A stretch of 64,000 bases of DNA, taken from contig NZ_FXAO01000007.1 of the NCBI RefSeq assembly GCF_900177645.1, forward strand, positions 221,716 to 285,715. Reading direction: 5' to 3'. Source of the stretch: Arenibacter troitsensis. Lineage in GTDB: Bacteria; Bacteroidota; Bacteroidia; Flavobacteriales; Flavobacteriaceae. Under the pieces are notes generated by a model. That model had not been told where the DNA came from and did no database searches. It saw only the letters and a list, made by a program, of their open reading frames with translations. A program made the translations under genes and the position numbers. Below are positions 62,286 to 64,000 of the stretch, in pieces (positions within the stretch are counted from its first letter, which is position 1; each line of letters opens with the position of its first letter).

Positions 62286-64000
62286 TAGCAAGGATTCTAT
62301 ATCGGAACAGCGTTCAGGGAGTATTGAACTATGTATTGGGCAAGGCCGAAAGCACCATTCTCGGCTTCCAGAACACCTATTCCGATACGGACACCAATAC
62401 GGAGTTTTTTGGAAGGGTCCTCTACTATCTCGGCAATCGGCACGATTCCGAAAAACGGTATGTACATGCCACTATCAATCTTCCCCGTGGCGAACAATTG
62501 GACGACAAGGACTTTTTTGAACTTTCCAAAGCTTACATGGAACATATGGGCTATGGGGAACAGCCCTTTGTTGTAGTACGCCACCGTGATACGAAGCACG
62601 AACATGTCCATATCGTTTCGACCACCATAAAGGAGGATTGTCTGCAGATAAATCTTAACAACGATTTCAGAAGGAACGTGGCCACCCAGAAATACCTGGA
62701 AAAGCAGTTCGGGCTCTCCCCATCTCCTGATATGCGGCAAGAAAAAGAACTTTTGATATATGGAATGCCCCAATTCAAGAACGAGGACATCAACGGGGTC
62801 AGGTTCTATTTGCAGGACATTGTAAACAACACTTTGCAAAAGTATAAGGTGAGGAGCTTTAAAGAGCTTTCCGAATTTCTGAGGCCCCACCACATTCAGC
62901 TAAGGACCGTAAATCACAATGGTAGGATAGGCGTATCGTTCGGCATCGAAGTAAAGGACAGCTACAGGTCGAGATTTATCAACGGTTATACCGTCCACCC
63001 ACAATTGAGCGGTCCAAAACTGCAAAAGGTCTTTGAGCTCAACCAAAAATCCAAGCTATTGCCCATGGTCAAAAAACGGCTGGAAAAACAACTGCGTACC
63101 ACTTTTGGACTTTTCAGGACCATCGGCCCCGAACACCTTCCCGATATCCTGAGATCCCATCAAAAATTGTATTGTAGGCTAAACTATGACGGACAGGGAA
63201 AAGCAGTGGATTTCTCGATATATGACAAATCGGGATATGTCCTCAATAGCAAAGAAATGGAGAAGGATATAGGAATCCTAGAAAACCCGGCACTGTTCGA
63301 ATGTGAATATACCCAGATGTATGCGGAAAGCGTTCAGCTGCAATTGGAGCTCCAGCGGTGCATCAAGGAAGCCTATCGTAGCAGCTATCAGGATTCATGG
63401 AACAGGACCCTTTTTTCTGAACATATCATTAGGATGCCCATAAAGTCTATAGCTACGGAAATGGCCAAATCGGAACGCTTTAGGTTTCTTAGGAAGTATC
63501 TGCATACCGACAACCGAAACCTGGGCGATCTGATACAATTGCAGTTCGATATTGTAAAGGATAAGCTTTATAATATGGAATCAATAAGGGAAGAACGGGA
63601 ATTGCAGGCAAAGGCCGGACTTATAAAACAGGTAATTGACAAACAGCTTTTTGATCCGCCAGGGCAAAGGGAATTCCTTTTTGAGCTTTTGAAAAGTCTC
63701 GGGACCAAATATGATAGGGGAATCCTCACCTATGCGAATTCTTATCAGTACGGAGTCAAGCTAGATTTAGGCCATGAACCGATACCGAACCAAAACGAAT
63801 TTTATGCCTCCCCGGGCTTTATGAAGGAGAACCAAAAAGTATTGGACGGACTTATGAACGACAGAACAGCCAAAGAAATTGGACTTAGGCCGACCTCGAT
63901 GTTCCTACCATTGATGTTCCCGAACCTCTATCAAACTATGAGCCAGTCATATAGGCAAATGTTTGACCGGTTGAGCCTGAAGGCCTTTCATAAATATGCA
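62282..64000 (+). CDS. relaxase/mobilisation nuclease (3' end beyond window)
   Basis: An open frame of 573 codons runs from ATG 62282 to the window end without a stop. The N-terminus is a relaxase domain with early tyrosines (Tyr7, Tyr17) and the metal-binding motif HRDTKHEHVHIV, with His at residues 101, 106, 108 and 110. YVHATINLPRGEQL and VRSFKEL follow. The relaxase nicks oriT and stays bound to the DNA end during conjugative transfer. The long C-terminal part is not recognised. Together with the MobC-like gene it marks an integrative mobilisable element whose right end lies outside the window. Confidence 0.88.
   Translation, partial: MIARILYRNSVQGVLNYVLGKAESTILGFQNTYSDTDTNTEFFGRVLYYLGNRHDSEKRYVHATINLPRGEQLDDKDFFELSKAYMEHMGYGEQPFVVVRHRDTKHEHVHIVSTTIKEDCLQINLNNDFRRNVATQKYLEKQFGLSPSPDMRQEKELLIYGMPQFKNEDINGVRFYLQDIVNNTLQKYKVRSFKELSEFLRPHHIQLRTVNHNGRIGVSFGIEVKDSYRSRFINGYTVHPQLSGPKLQKVFELNQKSKLLPMVKKRLEKQLRTTFGLFRTIGPEHLPDILRSHQKLYCRLNYDGQGKAVDFSIYDKSGYVLNSKEMEKDIGILENPALFECEYTQMYAESVQLQLELQRCIKEAYRSSYQDSWNRTLFSEHIIRMPIKSIATEMAKSERFRFLRKYLHTDNRNLGDLIQLQFDIVKDKLYNMESIREERELQAKAGLIKQVIDKQLFDPPGQREFLFELLKSLGTKYDRGILTYANSYQYGVKLDLGHEPIPNQNEFYASPGFMKENQKVLDGLMNDRTAKEIGLRPTSMFLPLMFPNLYQTMSQSYRQMFDRLSLKAFHKYA

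Noticed and set aside
1-64000. CRISPR arrays or rRNA genes
   Set aside because: No regularly spaced short repeats with unique spacers and no rRNA-like conserved segments were seen; the repeats at 48-61 kb are kilobases apart.

Overview
The window looks like a chromosomal segment of a marine-type member of the Flavobacteriia (Bacteroidota). The evidence is TonB-dependent receptors with CarboxypepD_reg domains, DUF1080 lipoproteins, a Bacteroidota-style CrtY, Dxs and carotenoid/MEP genes, promoters of the TTTG...TAnnTTTG type, weak or absent Shine-Dalgarno sequences, and moderately low GC. A genus cannot be assigned from the sequence alone.

The left part (1-46.7 kb) is mostly a dense core genome. 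It holds two DUF1080 proteins and an SdpI-like protein; yicC-gmk-nadD; a decayed gene with seven in-frame stops (3735-4460); a Pit phosphate transporter and a porin (4.4-8.0 kb); dgt; dxs; tadA; a cold-shock protein; a ClC channel and aspS. Next come a large TonB receptor, an RND efflux operon with its TetR regulator (21.6-28.3 kb), a polyprenyl synthase, and a giant HEAT-repeat/cytochrome c lipoprotein. A metal-homeostasis block follows (34.2-38.6 kb): thioredoxin-like protein and TonB receptor, divergent from a DtxR/MntR regulator and a ZIP transporter, with lycopene cyclase alongside. The feoA-feoB-small Cys-rich protein locus, an SCO protein and rseP close this part. An inverted repeat overlaps the -7 box of the metal-block TonB receptor and probably is the site of the DtxR-type regulator.

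From tRNA-Asn (46.88 kb) rightwards the sequence becomes accessory. It begins with a RelE/ParE-type toxin-antitoxin operon and a 5'-truncated AAA ATPase relic. Then comes an 8 kb oxidoreductase cluster: AraC regulator, divergent cupin, flavodoxin, 2Fe-2S subunit, two tandem molybdenum-hydroxylase large subunits with Tat-lipoprotein signals, and a secreted ABM-domain protein. After it lie three isolated genes (a 77-residue orphan, an AT-rich lipoprotein, and an MG2/TonB-plug protein). The window ends in a mobilisation module (MobC-like protein and a relaxase running off the end).

The most unusual feature is a short, apparently undescribed dispersed repeat of about 62-79 bp. It has two conserved ends and a variable middle, and it is found five times in the same orientation (48397, 56407, 57156, 58309 and 61386), plus one internally deleted copy at 57047. 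The copies separate the oxidoreductase cluster and each following gene from one another, so the region reads like an array of cargo cassettes between tRNA-Asn and the mobilisation genes. All functional calls are from reading motifs by eye; no database search was run.
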